Positions 1 to 8,625 of a DNA stretch of 37,067 nt are shown piece after piece. Made by a program: the position numbers and the translations under genes. This stretch comes from CBDCRK01 sp965220955 (GTDB lineage Bacteria > Desulfobacterota > Binatia > Bin18 > CBDCRK01). The stretch spans positions 1-37,067 of the forward strand of contig CBDCRK010000031.1 in NCBI GenBank assembly GCA_965220955.1, read 5' to 3'. Every line of letters starts with the position of its first letter. Within the stretch, counting starts at the first letter, position 1. The notes under the pieces were generated by a model that saw only the letters and a list, made by a program, of their open reading frames with translations, was not told where the DNA came from and made no database searches.

Positions 1-267
1 GGCCAGGGCTGGATTGGAGTTAATGACCAGCTCATACGCAAGTCCAGAGACGCCATAATCGTACAGAGTTTTGAGTTTCTCGTAAGCTTTTCCGTAGGAC
101 CAGTGAGGATAGTGGGAAGGCATACCCGAGTAGGACATATAGCCAAGCATCTGGAAGTGATCGCAGATTTCAAACTCCTGCGGGTAGCAGGAGAGGCCAA
201 ACTCTTCTACCTTCTCGCGAATCTTTTCATCCCAGTATTCAAAGTCCTGAATGTTGTAATCTGCCAT
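1..267 (-). CDS. spoVR: SpoVR family protein, N-terminal part (cut by window edge)
   Basis: The first 89 codons are visible; the gene runs out of the window on the left. The start ATG is at 265-267. The reading contains the SpoVR/YcgB signature HWSYGKAYEKLKTL (about residues 57-70) and then YDYGVSGLAYELVINSNPAL, which is nearly the family consensus. SpoVR proteins are cytosolic and of unknown biochemical role; in enterobacteria and many other bacteria they are encoded and work with a PrkA kinase and a YhbH/YeaH protein. Those two genes lie directly upstream here on the same strand, 50 bases away, so this is the third gene of that operon. No clear ribosome site precedes the ATG. Confidence 0.93.
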   Translation of the reverse strand, partial: MADYNIQDFEYWDEKIREKVEEFGLSCYPQEFEICDHFQMLGYMSYSGMPSHYPHWSYGKAYEKLKTLYDYGVSGLAYELVINSNPALA

Positions 268-317
268 AATTTTTGTTTAGCGTGCAGCCACCTCTGCCCG
301 CTTTCCCCCTATTCTGC

Positions 318-1496
318 TCACTCTACAGGTCGCTCCTTGGCAAGAAATGCTTTAAAACCAGGCCAGATGTCTTCCTTGCGCTCAATGAGTACTGTCTGGA
401 AATTACTGGCCTCAAGCCGACGAAAGATATTAAGCATGGAGCTTTCATAGTAGCGTGAACCCAGCGGCTTAATCTCACCATAGCCGAACAGGTTACACAT
501 CTCACATAGATCCTGGGTAGCCTTGAGCGCAGCCGGGTTATCAGACTCAAAGTTGTCCCCATCCGAACAATGGAACGCGTAAATGTTCCAAAGCGATGGG
601 TGATAGCGCTCCTGAATGATCTCTAAGGCCTTGTAGTAACCCGAGGAAATGAATGTTCCACCAGACTCTCCTTTGTGGAAGAATTCTTCTTCGGTGACCT
701 CACGCCCTTCGGTGTGATGAGCAATGAAGACAATCTCCACATTACGATACTTGGTGCAAACAAACTGATAGAGAAGGAAGAAGAAGCTACGGGCAAGATA
801 TTTCTTCATGGTGTCCATAGAGCCGGAGGTGTCCATGATGCAAAGAACTACCGCGTTGGATTCCGGACGTATATCCTGCACCAGATGACGGTATGTGAGG
901 TCGTCCTTATGAAAGGGAAAGCGACCTTCCTGGTCGCCGTTGCCGGTAGGGTGGTGGCGGCTGGTAGCAATGCGACGGCGAATGCGGGAAACCACGGTGC
1001 GTTTTTTGTCCAGACGCACCCGGATGCCGACCTGGCGATACCCTTTGCGTTTGCTCGTCCGCTCAGAAGGAATTTCCCGCAGGGTTTTACGCTCCATGTC
1101 GGGAAGTTCGAGGTCCTCGAACATGATCTCGATGAGCTCATCCAGGGTTACATCGGTCTCGTAGTAGTCCACTCCAGGCTGATCGCCAGCCTTGTCTACC
1201 CCTTCTCCCTCCCCTTGGGTTTTGCCTAGTACCTGTCCTGGCTGCGCATTTCCGTCTCCTTGACCTACCCCCGGGGTATTCTCGCCGTAGATGAAGCGGT
1301 ATTCCTTGATCCCACGGATCGGGACTTTAATAATTTTGCCGCGGTTCTTGCCAATGATCGATTCTTCGGCAATAAGGTCGGCGATGTTATCGCGGATCGA
1401 CTCTCGTACCTTCTGCCGATGACGCAGGCGGTCACCCGCGCTACGGTCAGAGCGTAGTGAGTCAGATGACGAGTAAGGACGAAAGATAGTTTCCAT
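318..1496 (-). CDS. yhbH: YhbH/YeaH family protein (DUF444)
   Basis: A 392-residue protein of the DUF444 family, whose usual length is about 390-430. The N-terminal half is charged and rich in Arg and Gly. The C-terminal half holds a von Willebrand A-like fold with the metal-site motif DTSGSM (Asp222, Ser224, Ser226). The family is always linked to PrkA kinases and SpoVR and is thought to take part in stress or stationary-phase signalling; the molecular function is not settled. It sits 94 bases downstream of prkA and 50 bases upstream of spoVR, all leftward. Translation starts at ATG 1494-1496 with only a weak ribosome site, so coupling or read-through from prkA mRNA is likely. Confidence 0.93.
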   Translation of the reverse strand: METIFRPYSSSDSLRSDRSAGDRLRHRQKVRESIRDNIADLIAEESIIGKNRGKIIKVPIRGIKEYRFIYGENTPGVGQGDGNAQPGQVLGKTQGEGEGVDKAGDQPGVDYYETDVTLDELIEIMFEDLELPDMERKTLREIPSERTSKRKGYRQVGIRVRLDKKRTVVSRIRRRIATSRHHPTGNGDQEGRFPFHKDDLTYRHLVQDIRPESNAVVLCIMDTSGSMDTMKKYLARSFFFLLYQFVCTKYRNVEIVFIAHHTEGREVTEEEFFHKGESGGTFISSGYYKALEIIQERYHPSLWNIYAFHCSDGDNFESDNPAALKATQDLCEMCNLFGYGEIKPLGSRYYESSMLNIFRRLEASNFQTVLIERKEDIWPGFKAFLAKERPVE

Positions 1497-1590
1497 TTAT
1501 TATGTCCATTATGCCCAGGTGCCCGTCGAGCTGATTTCCCGGCTTCCCATACCGGCCCCGGACAGCTTGCTATAAGTTCTAGTCCTTCGG

Positions 1591-3522
1591 CTAGTCCTTC
1601 CACAGATTGTTTGCTGCGTATTTGAGCATTACGTCGACACAGTATTCGCAGTAGTCGTTCTCCAAAAGAGTTTTGGCCATAGCGTCATACTTTTGCCCCT
1701 GTTCTTCGTCCCGGGTGCGGGCTTTGGTAATGACACGGCTGATATCACGGACCGAACTCATGAGCTTTTTCTCAATGGCCTCCTTGAGCGGTTCGTAGCT
1801 CTGGAAGGTAACCTTCACTCCCCGGCGAGCCGCGGCCCAGAGATAGGCAATGACTTCCTGACGGAACCCGTCCGCGGCAGAGCCAATAATGGCAATCTGC
1901 TCCTCGATAGATTTGAGAAATCCCTCGTCTGGCTGTAGCTCCTCTTTGGTGTTACGGTCTTTGACCTTAGTCTTATTGACATAGGCCTCGGCATGGTCCA
2001 GATAATTTTGAAAGAGAGACTCGGCCTGCTCCTGGTAGGAATATACAAACGCTTTGGTAATCTCCTTTTCCAATATCTCCAAATACTCTTTATGGATGAT
2101 ATCCTGGAGAAACTCAAGATACTGCTTGCGGGTGTCGTCCGAGAGATCAGACTCCTTAGTCATATTGATTAGAGCCTCGCGGACGTTGATCGGATTAATG
2201 CAGCGACCACTCTCAGAGAGCGCGTTATCCAGAGCTTTCATGATAAAGCGGGTTGAGATACCGGCCATGCCCTCCCGCTTAGTATCTTCACGCAGCTCCT
2301 GTACATTAACCTTTTTTGTTCGCCCCTTCTCTACTACCTCCTCACCGTTATACAGTCTGAGCTTAGTCATGAGGTCACACTTCGCTGTCGGCTCAAGTCG
2401 CGAGAGTATGGCAAACATGGAAGCAATCTCCAGCGTGTGCGGAGCCACATGGGCACGGAAATCAGAGTTGCGCAGAATCTTCTGATAAATCTTCACCTCC
2501 TCGGAGAGGCGCAGGTTGTAGGGGACTTTGATTACCACAATGCGGTCGAGGATTGCCTCGTTGGTGTGGTTTGCCTTAAACTTCTGCCACTCGGCTTCGT
2601 TGGAGTGGGCAATAATCACTGTGTCCACATAGATGGTGCCGTGGCGACCTGGAGCAGGAACAAACTTCTCCTGGGTAGCGGTGATCATGGCATGGAGGTA
2701 TTCTGTCTCGTTTTTGAATACCTCGATGAACTCTACCATGCCGCGGTTGCCCACGTTGAAGGCGCCGTTCAGTTCCAACACGCGCGGGTCGCCCTCAGAG
2801 TAAAGATCAAGCTTGGAGATGTCTTCAGAGCCAATCAACACTGAGGTGTCCTGGTTGTTAGGGTCAACCGGTGGCACTACGCCGATACCCTTGCGGTTAC
2901 GTTTAGAGAAAGAGACAGTTACCACGGGCACCTCTTCGTAGCGATTACCAAACTCCTCTTTGAGCCGAAAACGGCACACCGGACAAAGATCCCCCTCAAT
3001 GTGTGTGCCCAGCATCTTTTCAAATTCTTTGCGCAGGTGACGAGGAATAAGATGCAGGGGTTCCTCAAACATTGGGCAGCCCTCGATGGCGTAGACGCTA
3101 TCGGTGTTCTCCAACCCCCGATGCAGTTTTTCTACCAACGAGCTTTTTCCCGAGCCCACTGGCCCCATGAGGTAGAGCACTTGACGGCTCTCTTCTCCCT
3201 TTAGTGAGGCCGAGTGAAGGTAGCGCACGATCTGGGCGATGGTTTTTTCGATGCCAAAAAATTCGTCTCTAAAAAAGTTGTACACCTTAAGGGACTCATC
3301 TTGGTACAACCGTTTGGTTCTTGGGTCGTCGGACTCAGTGATATCAAAGGTTCTCTCTTTGCTGATCATGTCATAAAGTCGGCCATGAGCCAGCTTACAA
3401 AAAGTAGGGTCTTCTTTAACCCTCTCTAGATAGTCAATGAGGGTTCCCTGCCATTCTTTACTCCCTCGTGCGGCCCGATCTTCCTCGATGAGCCTGGCAA
3501 ACGTACTCTTTTCTGTCTCCAT
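1591..3522 (-). CDS. prkA: PrkA family serine protein kinase (AAA+ fold)
   Basis: 643 residues, the usual length of PrkA/YeaG (about 640). An AAA+ type domain carries the Walker A motif GPVGSGKS at residues 120-127; the C-terminal third is the PrkA kinase-like domain. Members are cytosolic Ser/Thr kinases that act in sustained starvation or general stress responses in E. coli (YeaG) and in sporulation in Bacillus. The start ATG at 3520-3522 follows a good AAGGAG site at 6 bases. A sigma70-like promoter (3610-3639) lies 87 bases upstream. It heads the prkA-yhbH-spoVR operon. Sporulation itself is not implied, since the trio is common in non-sporulating Gram-negative bacteria. Confidence 0.96.
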   Translation of the reverse strand: METEKSTFARLIEEDRAARGSKEWQGTLIDYLERVKEDPTFCKLAHGRLYDMISKERTFDITESDDPRTKRLYQDESLKVYNFFRDEFFGIEKTIAQIVRYLHSASLKGEESRQVLYLMGPVGSGKSSLVEKLHRGLENTDSVYAIEGCPMFEEPLHLIPRHLRKEFEKMLGTHIEGDLCPVCRFRLKEEFGNRYEEVPVVTVSFSKRNRKGIGVVPPVDPNNQDTSVLIGSEDISKLDLYSEGDPRVLELNGAFNVGNRGMVEFIEVFKNETEYLHAMITATQEKFVPAPGRHGTIYVDTVIIAHSNEAEWQKFKANHTNEAILDRIVVIKVPYNLRLSEEVKIYQKILRNSDFRAHVAPHTLEIASMFAILSRLEPTAKCDLMTKLRLYNGEEVVEKGRTKKVNVQELREDTKREGMAGISTRFIMKALDNALSESGRCINPINVREALINMTKESDLSDDTRKQYLEFLQDIIHKEYLEILEKEITKAFVYSYQEQAESLFQNYLDHAEAYVNKTKVKDRNTKEELQPDEGFLKSIEEQIAIIGSAADGFRQEVIAYLWAAARRGVKVTFQSYEPLKEAIEKKLMSSVRDISRVITKARTRDEEQGQKYDAMAKTLLENDYCEYCVDVMLKYAANNLWKD

Positions 3523-3609
3523 GAACTGCTCCTTAATCTCTAAGGGTCATTTTTCTTGTTGGACCTCATCCTCCCCACTTATGCAAGCAACTGCCTGCAG
3601 ACAACTATA

Positions 3610-3639
3610 ATTATAAAGAATATACAGAAGGCGAATCAA
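3610..3639 (-). promoter_or_regulatory. Sigma70-like promoter of prkA operon
   Basis: On the minus strand TTGATT (3634-3639) and a perfect TATAAT (3610-3615) are 18 bases apart. The site lies between the tRNA-Glu gene and prkA, leaving a leader of about 80 bases before the prkA ATG. Seen in the sequence; activity is inferred. Confidence 0.7.
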
Positions 3640-3690
3640 GACCTCAAACTTTGGAGAGGCTGAATAAGTTTCGGAAGAAGGTGTGCAAAG

Positions 3691-3762
3691 TGGTCCCAAC
3701 GGGACTCGAACCCGTGTTACCGACGTGAGAGGCCGGTGTCCTAACCGCTAGACGATGGGACC
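3691..3762 (-). tRNA. tRNA-Glu (anticodon CTC)
   Basis: A 72-base cloverleaf on the minus strand. The acceptor stem GGTCCCA pairs with TGGGACC and the T arm contains GGTTCGAGTCC. The anticodon stem CCGGC/GTCGG encloses loop CTCTCAC, giving anticodon CTC (reads GAG). The discriminator base is A and CCA is not encoded. It follows tRNA-Gln with only 6 bases between, and both follow gltX on the same strand. Confidence 0.95.
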
Positions 3763-3768
3763 GAAAAG

Positions 3769-3841
3769 CTGAGGAGGTAGGACTCGAACCTACAATCGCC
3801 TGATCCAGAGTCAGGTGGCTTGCCAATTAGCCGACTCCTCA
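3769..3841 (-). tRNA. tRNA-Gln (anticodon CTG)
   Basis: A 73-base cloverleaf on the minus strand. The acceptor TGAGGAG pairs with CTCCTCA and the discriminator is G. The anticodon stem CCTGA/TCAGG encloses loop CTCTGGA, giving anticodon CTG (reads CAG). The T arm holds GGTTCGAGTCC and CCA is not encoded. It lies 51 bases after the gltX stop, so it may be processed from a gltX transcript. Confidence 0.95.
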
Positions 3842-3892
3842 GCAGTTATTCCACCTTAAATAAGCGGGTTAAGTAAGTCAAGATCCGCTCAT

Positions 3893-5302
3893 TTAAGCCT
3901 CATCTATCACAGTGAGAGCACGGTTAAGGCGGGCTAGCACCCTCTCTTGACCCAGGACTTCCATGACCTCGAAGATTCCAGGACTTGCGGTGCCGCCAGT
4001 GAGTGCCACCCGTAGCGGTTGAGCAATCTTACCCAGGGCAAGGCGATGTTGGTGCATCACCTCCTTGAACATGCTCTGCATTGCCATCACCTCCCAACCC
4101 TCGAGTTGTGCCAGACTCTGGCGCAGCTGGGCAAGCACGGGCCGAATGGTGGGAGTGAGGAACTTAGCTCGGGCTTTGGCGTCAATAGCTACCTCATCAC
4201 TGAGGTAGAAATGGGCCGACTCCACTAGCTCGACTAGGGTTTTAGCTCGAGGTTGTAGGGTAGTAACCATCTTCTCCAGCCATCCGGCATTATGGTCCAA
4301 GAGGTAACCTTTCTGCAAGATAAAGGGTTTAACTTCCTGGGCGAGCTGGGAAGGGGAGCGCTCTTTGAGGTAATGGGAGTTAAGCCATAAGAGCTTTTCG
4401 GCGTTGAATACTCCAGCAGATTTACCTACCTCTTCCAGGCGAAACTTGGCAATGAGCTCCTCTCGAGCGAAAATTTCCTGATCACCCGCCGACCAACCCA
4501 GACGGGCAAGAAAGTTTATTAGCGCTTCTGGTAGATACCCTGCCTCCCGGTAAGCGCGAACCGAAGTGGCACCGTGGCGCTTACTTAGGGGGGAGCGGTC
4601 AGGACCAAAAATCAGGGGAAGATGGGCGAAGATAGGTGGGGAGGCATCAATCGCCTGGAAGAGGAGCACCTGACGAGGAGTGTTGGTAAAATGGTCATCC
4701 CCGCGGATGATGTGAGTGATGCCCATAGTGGCATCGTCCACCACCGAACAAAAGTTGTAAGTGGGCATACCATCGGAGCGCAGGAGAATTAAGTCATCAA
4801 GTTCTTGGTTCTGAAACACCACCCTGCCCTTAATCATATCCTCGACAACGGTTTCTCCTTCCTTGGGTGCCTTAAAGCGTACGGTAAAAGGTTTTTCCAC
4901 ATTGGCTTGCAGCTCCAGGAACCGGCAGGTCCCATCGTAAATGGGCTTGCGTCCAGCAGCAAGCGCTGCCTGCCGTTTGGCCTCAAGCTCTTCTGGGGTA
5001 CAACAACATCGATAGGCTCTGCCTGCCCGTAGCAATTCCTGAATCTTCTCTTGATAGAGAGCAAGCCGCTCGCTTTGGGAATAAGGTCCCTCATCCCAGG
5101 TCAGACCCAGCCACTTGAGGGATTCGAGGATGTCCGTGAGAAACTCCGGGGTGAAACGCTGACGGTCAGTATCATCGATACGTAGGAGGAAAGTGCCTTG
5201 GTGTTGGCGAGTAAAAAGAAAGGCAAAAAGCGCTGCTCTTACATTGCCGATGTGGAGGTAGCCAGTGGGGCTAGGAGCAAAACGTGTATGGATGGCTGTC
5301 AT
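3893..5302 (-). CDS. gltX: Glutamate-tRNA ligase
   Basis: 469 residues, normal for bacterial GluRS. The class I signature is HIGN (residues 17-20, within FAPSPTGYLHIGN) and the KMSKS-equivalent is LSKR (239-242). A zinc-site pattern C99-x-C101 ... Y122-x3-C126 is visible in the acceptor-binding domain. The enzyme charges tRNA-Glu in the cytosol, for translation and for haem precursor synthesis. tRNA-Gln and tRNA-Glu genes follow on the same strand, and the GlnRS gene is divergent on the other side. Because GlnRS is present, this enzyme is probably discriminating (inference). The start ATG at 5300-5302 has only a weak AGG upstream. Confidence 0.97.
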   Translation of the reverse strand: MTAIHTRFAPSPTGYLHIGNVRAALFAFLFTRQHQGTFLLRIDDTDRQRFTPEFLTDILESLKWLGLTWDEGPYSQSERLALYQEKIQELLRAGRAYRCCCTPEELEAKRQAALAAGRKPIYDGTCRFLELQANVEKPFTVRFKAPKEGETVVEDMIKGRVVFQNQELDDLILLRSDGMPTYNFCSVVDDATMGITHIIRGDDHFTNTPRQVLLFQAIDASPPIFAHLPLIFGPDRSPLSKRHGATSVRAYREAGYLPEALINFLARLGWSAGDQEIFAREELIAKFRLEEVGKSAGVFNAEKLLWLNSHYLKERSPSQLAQEVKPFILQKGYLLDHNAGWLEKMVTTLQPRAKTLVELVESAHFYLSDEVAIDAKARAKFLTPTIRPVLAQLRQSLAQLEGWEVMAMQSMFKEVMHQHRLALGKIAQPLRVALTGGTASPGIFEVMEVLGQERVLARLNRALTVIDEA

Positions 5303-5494
5303 ATACCTACGCTAACAGGGAGTCAGGGAAGCCGTCAACAGCACCTTATGGCATCTTAATTAATGGAATTAATAGAATTGCGGCTCGGCCCAGGTTCGCA
5401 AGGTTCATATAGCTGATTAGGGGGTACTAGGTTTATTCTCTTGAAACTTCCTTGAAATCGCTTAGGTTTGATGCTGATAAGGAAATCAAAGGAA

Positions 5495-5518
5495 ATCATA
5501 GATATACTATGATATCAT
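5495..5518. promoter_or_regulatory. Overlapping palindromes upstream of glnS
   Basis: ATCATAG (5495-5501) and CTATGAT (5507-5513) form an inverted repeat around a 5-base centre. The second arm also forms the perfect 10-base palindrome ATGATATCAT at 5509-5518. The site is AT-rich, in the 296-base gap between divergent gltX and glnS, about 80 bases before the glnS start. A regulator-binding site is a reasonable guess; nothing shows which protein binds. Confidence 0.4.
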
Positions 5519-5598
5519 AATTGTTGTTGTAAATGTATGCTAGTTAATAATAATGTAGATGAAACTTGACTTGCACGTAGAATTACGGAGAGAAAGCC

Positions 5599-7359
5599 AT
5601 GAAGAATACAGCACTAATAAAGGAAAAGGAGAAAGGAGAGGTATCCCACCGGGCCGTAAATACAGAGACAACCGATTCTACCTCCTCCAACTTTATCCGC
5701 AATATTATTGAGGAGGACTTGAAGATGAATAAAAATGGAGGCCGGGTTCGTACCCGGTTTCCGCCGGAACCGAATGGCTATCTACATGTTGGACATGCCA
5801 AATCCATCTGCCTCAATTTCGGTCTTGCTGCTGAATACCGAGGCCTTTGCAATTTGCGATTCGATGATACCAATCCAAGCAAAGAAGAGGTTGAGTATGT
5901 GGAATCCATCCAGGAGGACGTCCGCTGGCTTGGGTTTGACTGGGGAGACAGGCTGTTCTACGCCTCTGACTACTTTGAGAAGCTATATGAATATGCTGTA
6001 CAGTTAATCAAAGATGGTAAGGCATATGTTGACAGCTTGAGTGCGGATGAAATTAGAGAGTATCGTGGCACTTTGACTGAACCTGGTAAGGACAGCCCAT
6101 ACCGAACACGTTCGCTCGAAACAAATCTGGATTTGTTTGAACGCATGCGGGCGGGTGAATTCGAGGACGGTTCCCACGTGCTACGAGCAAAGATTGATAT
6201 GACATCTGGAAATATGAATATGCGAGATCCGGTTATGTATCGCATACTACATGCAACCCACCACCGAACTGGTGATAAGTGGTGCCTCTATCCGATGTAT
6301 GATTTTACCCATGGCCAATCGGATTCCGTTGAAGGAATCACCCATTCAATTTGCACGCTGGAGTTTGAAGATCATCGCCCTTTGTACGACTGGTTTCTTG
6401 ACCAGTTGAACATTGATCATCCACAGCAGATTGAGTTTGCCCGCCTCAATCTCACCTACACTGTACTGAGCAAGCGAAAACTACTGGCTTTAGTGACAGA
6501 AGGACATGTCACCGGATGGGACGACCCGCGGATGCCGACCATAGCGGGTTTGCGGCGACGTGGCTACACATCGGAGTCCATACGAAACTTTTGTGAGCGT
6601 ATCGGCGTAGCTAAGAGGGATAGTATCGTTGATATTGCCCTGCTTGAGCACTGTCTGCGTGAGGATTTAAATAAGCACGCTCCCCGTATGATGGTGGTGT
6701 TGCGTCCACTACGGGTGGTCGTTGTCAACTATCCAGAGGACCAGGTAGAAGAGTTGGAAGCGATAAACAATCCAGAGGATCCCAGTGTGGGGACCCGCGA
6801 GGTGCCTTTTTCGCGTGTGCTGTATATTGAGCGCGAGGATTTTCGTGAGGACCCGCCGAAACTATTCTTCCGTTTAGCTCCTGGCCGTGAGGTACGGCTG
6901 CGCTATGCATATATTATTAAGTGTGTGGAGGTCATTAAGGATAATAAGACCGGGGAAGTGACCGAGCTGCACTGCACCTATGACCCTGACACCAAAAGCG
7001 GTTCGGCTCAGAGTGGTCGCAAGGTCAAGGGAACGTTGCACTGGGTTTCGGCTGCTCACTCGCTCCCGGCTGAAGTACGTTTGTACGATCACCTCTTCAC
7101 CAGAGAGAGCCTAGAGGAGATGGGGGAGAGTCCTGATTGGAGAGCAAATCTGAATCCCAGCTCGTTGGAGACTTTAACAGCGTGCCAGGTTGAACCGGCT
7201 CTAATAGGGGCAACACCGCGAAGTTGTTACCAATTCGAGAGACAAGGGTATTTCTGCGTTGATTCCGTTGATTCTTCCCCTGAAGCCCTAGTGTTCAATC
7301 GGACAGTGCCGTTGCGAGATTCTTGGGCCAAGATCGAGAGAGCCCAGAAGAAGGGGTAA
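5599..7359 (+). CDS. glnS: Glutamine-tRNA ligase
   Basis: 586 residues; E. coli GlnRS has 554. The HIGH motif is HVGH (63-66, within PPEPNGYLHVGHAKSICLN) and the KMSKS-equivalent is VLSKR (289-293). GTLTEPGKDSPYR and GRKVKGTLHWVSAAH are family landmarks. The enzyme joins glutamine to tRNA-Gln directly, avoiding the Glu-tRNA-Gln amidation route. The segment SNFIRNIIEEDL (residues 30-41) matches the usual GlnRS N-terminus, so about 28 extra residues precede it. The ATG at 5599 is supported by GGAGAG 6 bases upstream. It is divergent from gltX and followed 46 bases later by a response regulator. Confidence 0.97.
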   Translation: MKNTALIKEKEKGEVSHRAVNTETTDSTSSNFIRNIIEEDLKMNKNGGRVRTRFPPEPNGYLHVGHAKSICLNFGLAAEYRGLCNLRFDDTNPSKEEVEYVESIQEDVRWLGFDWGDRLFYASDYFEKLYEYAVQLIKDGKAYVDSLSADEIREYRGTLTEPGKDSPYRTRSLETNLDLFERMRAGEFEDGSHVLRAKIDMTSGNMNMRDPVMYRILHATHHRTGDKWCLYPMYDFTHGQSDSVEGITHSICTLEFEDHRPLYDWFLDQLNIDHPQQIEFARLNLTYTVLSKRKLLALVTEGHVTGWDDPRMPTIAGLRRRGYTSESIRNFCERIGVAKRDSIVDIALLEHCLREDLNKHAPRMMVVLRPLRVVVVNYPEDQVEELEAINNPEDPSVGTREVPFSRVLYIEREDFREDPPKLFFRLAPGREVRLRYAYIIKCVEVIKDNKTGEVTELHCTYDPDTKSGSAQSGRKVKGTLHWVSAAHSLPAEVRLYDHLFTRESLEEMGESPDWRANLNPSSLETLTACQVEPALIGATPRSCYQFERQGYFCVDSVDSSPEALVFNRTVPLRDSWAKIERAQKKG

Positions 7360-7405
7360 GGAAATCGTAGGGTCCATTTTTCTTCTCTTCTAGGAGAGAA
7401 TCGTC

Positions 7406-7807
7406 ATGAGCCGTAAGAAAATCCTTGTGGTAGAGGATAACGAAGACAATCGCCGCATTCTTGTTTATCGGTTACGTAGGATGGGTGACTTCGACATTCT
7501 TGAGGTCGCCCATGGGCAAGGGGCTCTGGAAATTGTCTCGCAGGAGTCGCTCAACCTTATTTTTATAGATCTAAAGCTGCCTGTCCTGGATGGCTGGGAG
7601 ACGGTCCGCCGCATTCGGGCAGTGGAAGGTGAGATCCGAGATGTACCAGTGAGCGCGATCACTGCCCAGGCTATGGTCAACGATGAGAAGAAGGCCCTGG
7701 ACGCGGGCTGTGATGACTATATTCCTAAACCAATTGTTAATCCCAACATCATTAAGGAAAAGATAGATTGGCTCCTTGCTAGAGACAGAGTAGACCAACT
7801 GCACTGA
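7406..7807 (+). CDS. Single-domain response regulator (CheY/DivK-like receiver)
   Basis: 133 residues forming one receiver domain and nothing else. The acidic pocket is E10/D11, the phosphoacceptor is D55 (in FIDLKLPV), the switch Thr is T86 (SAITAQAM) and the conserved lysine is K108 (YIPKPI). It should be a cytosolic phospho-switch whose kinase and output partner are not encoded nearby. AGGAGAG precedes the ATG at 7 bases. It lies 46 bases after glnS on the same strand, so co-transcription is likely; the functional link, if any, is unknown. Confidence 0.9.
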   Translation: MSRKKILVVEDNEDNRRILVYRLRRMGDFDILEVAHGQGALEIVSQESLNLIFIDLKLPVLDGWETVRRIRAVEGEIRDVPVSAITAQAMVNDEKKALDAGCDDYIPKPIVNPNIIKEKIDWLLARDRVDQLH

Positions 7808-7898
7808 CTTCCTTTTTTCTCACATCATCTTACGTCGCCTTCTCTGTTTCGTCCCTGGTTGAAAGGTGTGCTTTTGCATGTTAGGAGAGGGGGGGCTT

Positions 7899-7974
7899 GA
7901 GCCGTTAGCTCAGCCGGTAGAGCATCTGCCTTTTAAGCAGAGGGCCCCGGGTTCGAATCCCGGACGGCTCACCA
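7899..7974 (+). tRNA. tRNA-Lys (anticodon TTT), CCA encoded
   Basis: A 76-base cloverleaf. The acceptor GAGCCGT pairs with ACGGCTC, and the discriminator A is followed by an encoded CCA. The anticodon stem TCTGC/GCAGA encloses CTTTTAA, giving anticodon TTT. The T arm holds GGGTTCGAATCCC. Unlike the three Glu/Gln tRNAs in this window, it carries CCA in the DNA. Confidence 0.95.
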
Positions 7975-8074
7975 ACAATATCTTTAAGGGGTCAGCACTC
8001 AGTGCTTAGGGGTGATTCTCAACTGACGACTAATCCTTGGAGCCCTACACTGCCCGACACTTAACCTGAATATC

Positions 8075-8149
<75 letters not shown>

Positions 8150-8190
8150 TCTTGTCCTTTCAGAAGGGCTATGCAAGCCGTGACAAACTC

Positions 8191-8601
8191 TTAAGCACCG
8201 TCCATGCGGACTTTTCTTTCTTTGAAGAGCCACTGCCCATCTACCTTTACCAGCCGATCCTCGTATTCTCCTGCAATCACAACCTTACTGCCACCTTCTT
8301 TAGTGGTCGAGGTCATCAGTAAAAAACAGCGAGAGTGAGCCTCAGTGCCGTTGACCTCGGTTAGAATATTCGTCACATAGTGGCGCAGGTTTGGTGTGTC
8401 AGCAGTAAGTTTCTTGACCGAGTCGGTGAACCGGTCCAGTTCTCTGTGGGCATGAAACCGGCCAATCATGCCGTCGAAGATTCCATCAGCAGCAAAGCAG
8501 CTAGCCCAGCCTTGAAAATCGTTATGATCAATGGCCAGGTTGTAACGAGCAATCAGTTCGGCGATGGCGGCCTTATCACGGGCAATATCATCTTGTGCCA
8601 T
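8191..8601 (-). CDS. SnoaL-like / NTF2-fold protein
   Basis: 136 residues, a single NTF2-like cone fold of the SnoaL_4 type. An N-terminal helix (AELIARYNLAIDHNDF) is followed by W..CFAADGIFDG and, near the C-terminus, AGEYEDRLVKVDGQWLFKER, all typical of this family. Members act as small-molecule isomerases, hydrolases or dioxygenase beta-like subunits; the substrate cannot be predicted. AAGGAGG lies 7 bases before the ATG (8599-8601). It follows the LLM oxidoreductase by 24 bases on the same strand, so the two are probably one operon in catabolism of a small organic compound. Confidence 0.8.
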   Translation of the reverse strand: MAQDDIARDKAAIAELIARYNLAIDHNDFQGWASCFAADGIFDGMIGRFHAHRELDRFTDSVKKLTADTPNLRHYVTNILTEVNGTEAHSRCFLLMTSTTKEGGSKVVIAGEYEDRLVKVDGQWLFKERKVRMDGA

Positions 8602-8625
8602 AGGGTGCCTCCTTGTTTTTTAGAC

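Noticed and set aside
675..1229. Long plus-strand open frame (184 codons) opposite yhbH
   Set aside because: Antisense to a well-conserved DUF444 gene, with no family similarity or ribosome site.
1..3522. Sporulation locus because of SpoVR and PrkA names
   Set aside because: The prkA-yhbH-spoVR trio is common in non-sporulating Gram-negative bacteria, and no other spore gene is present.
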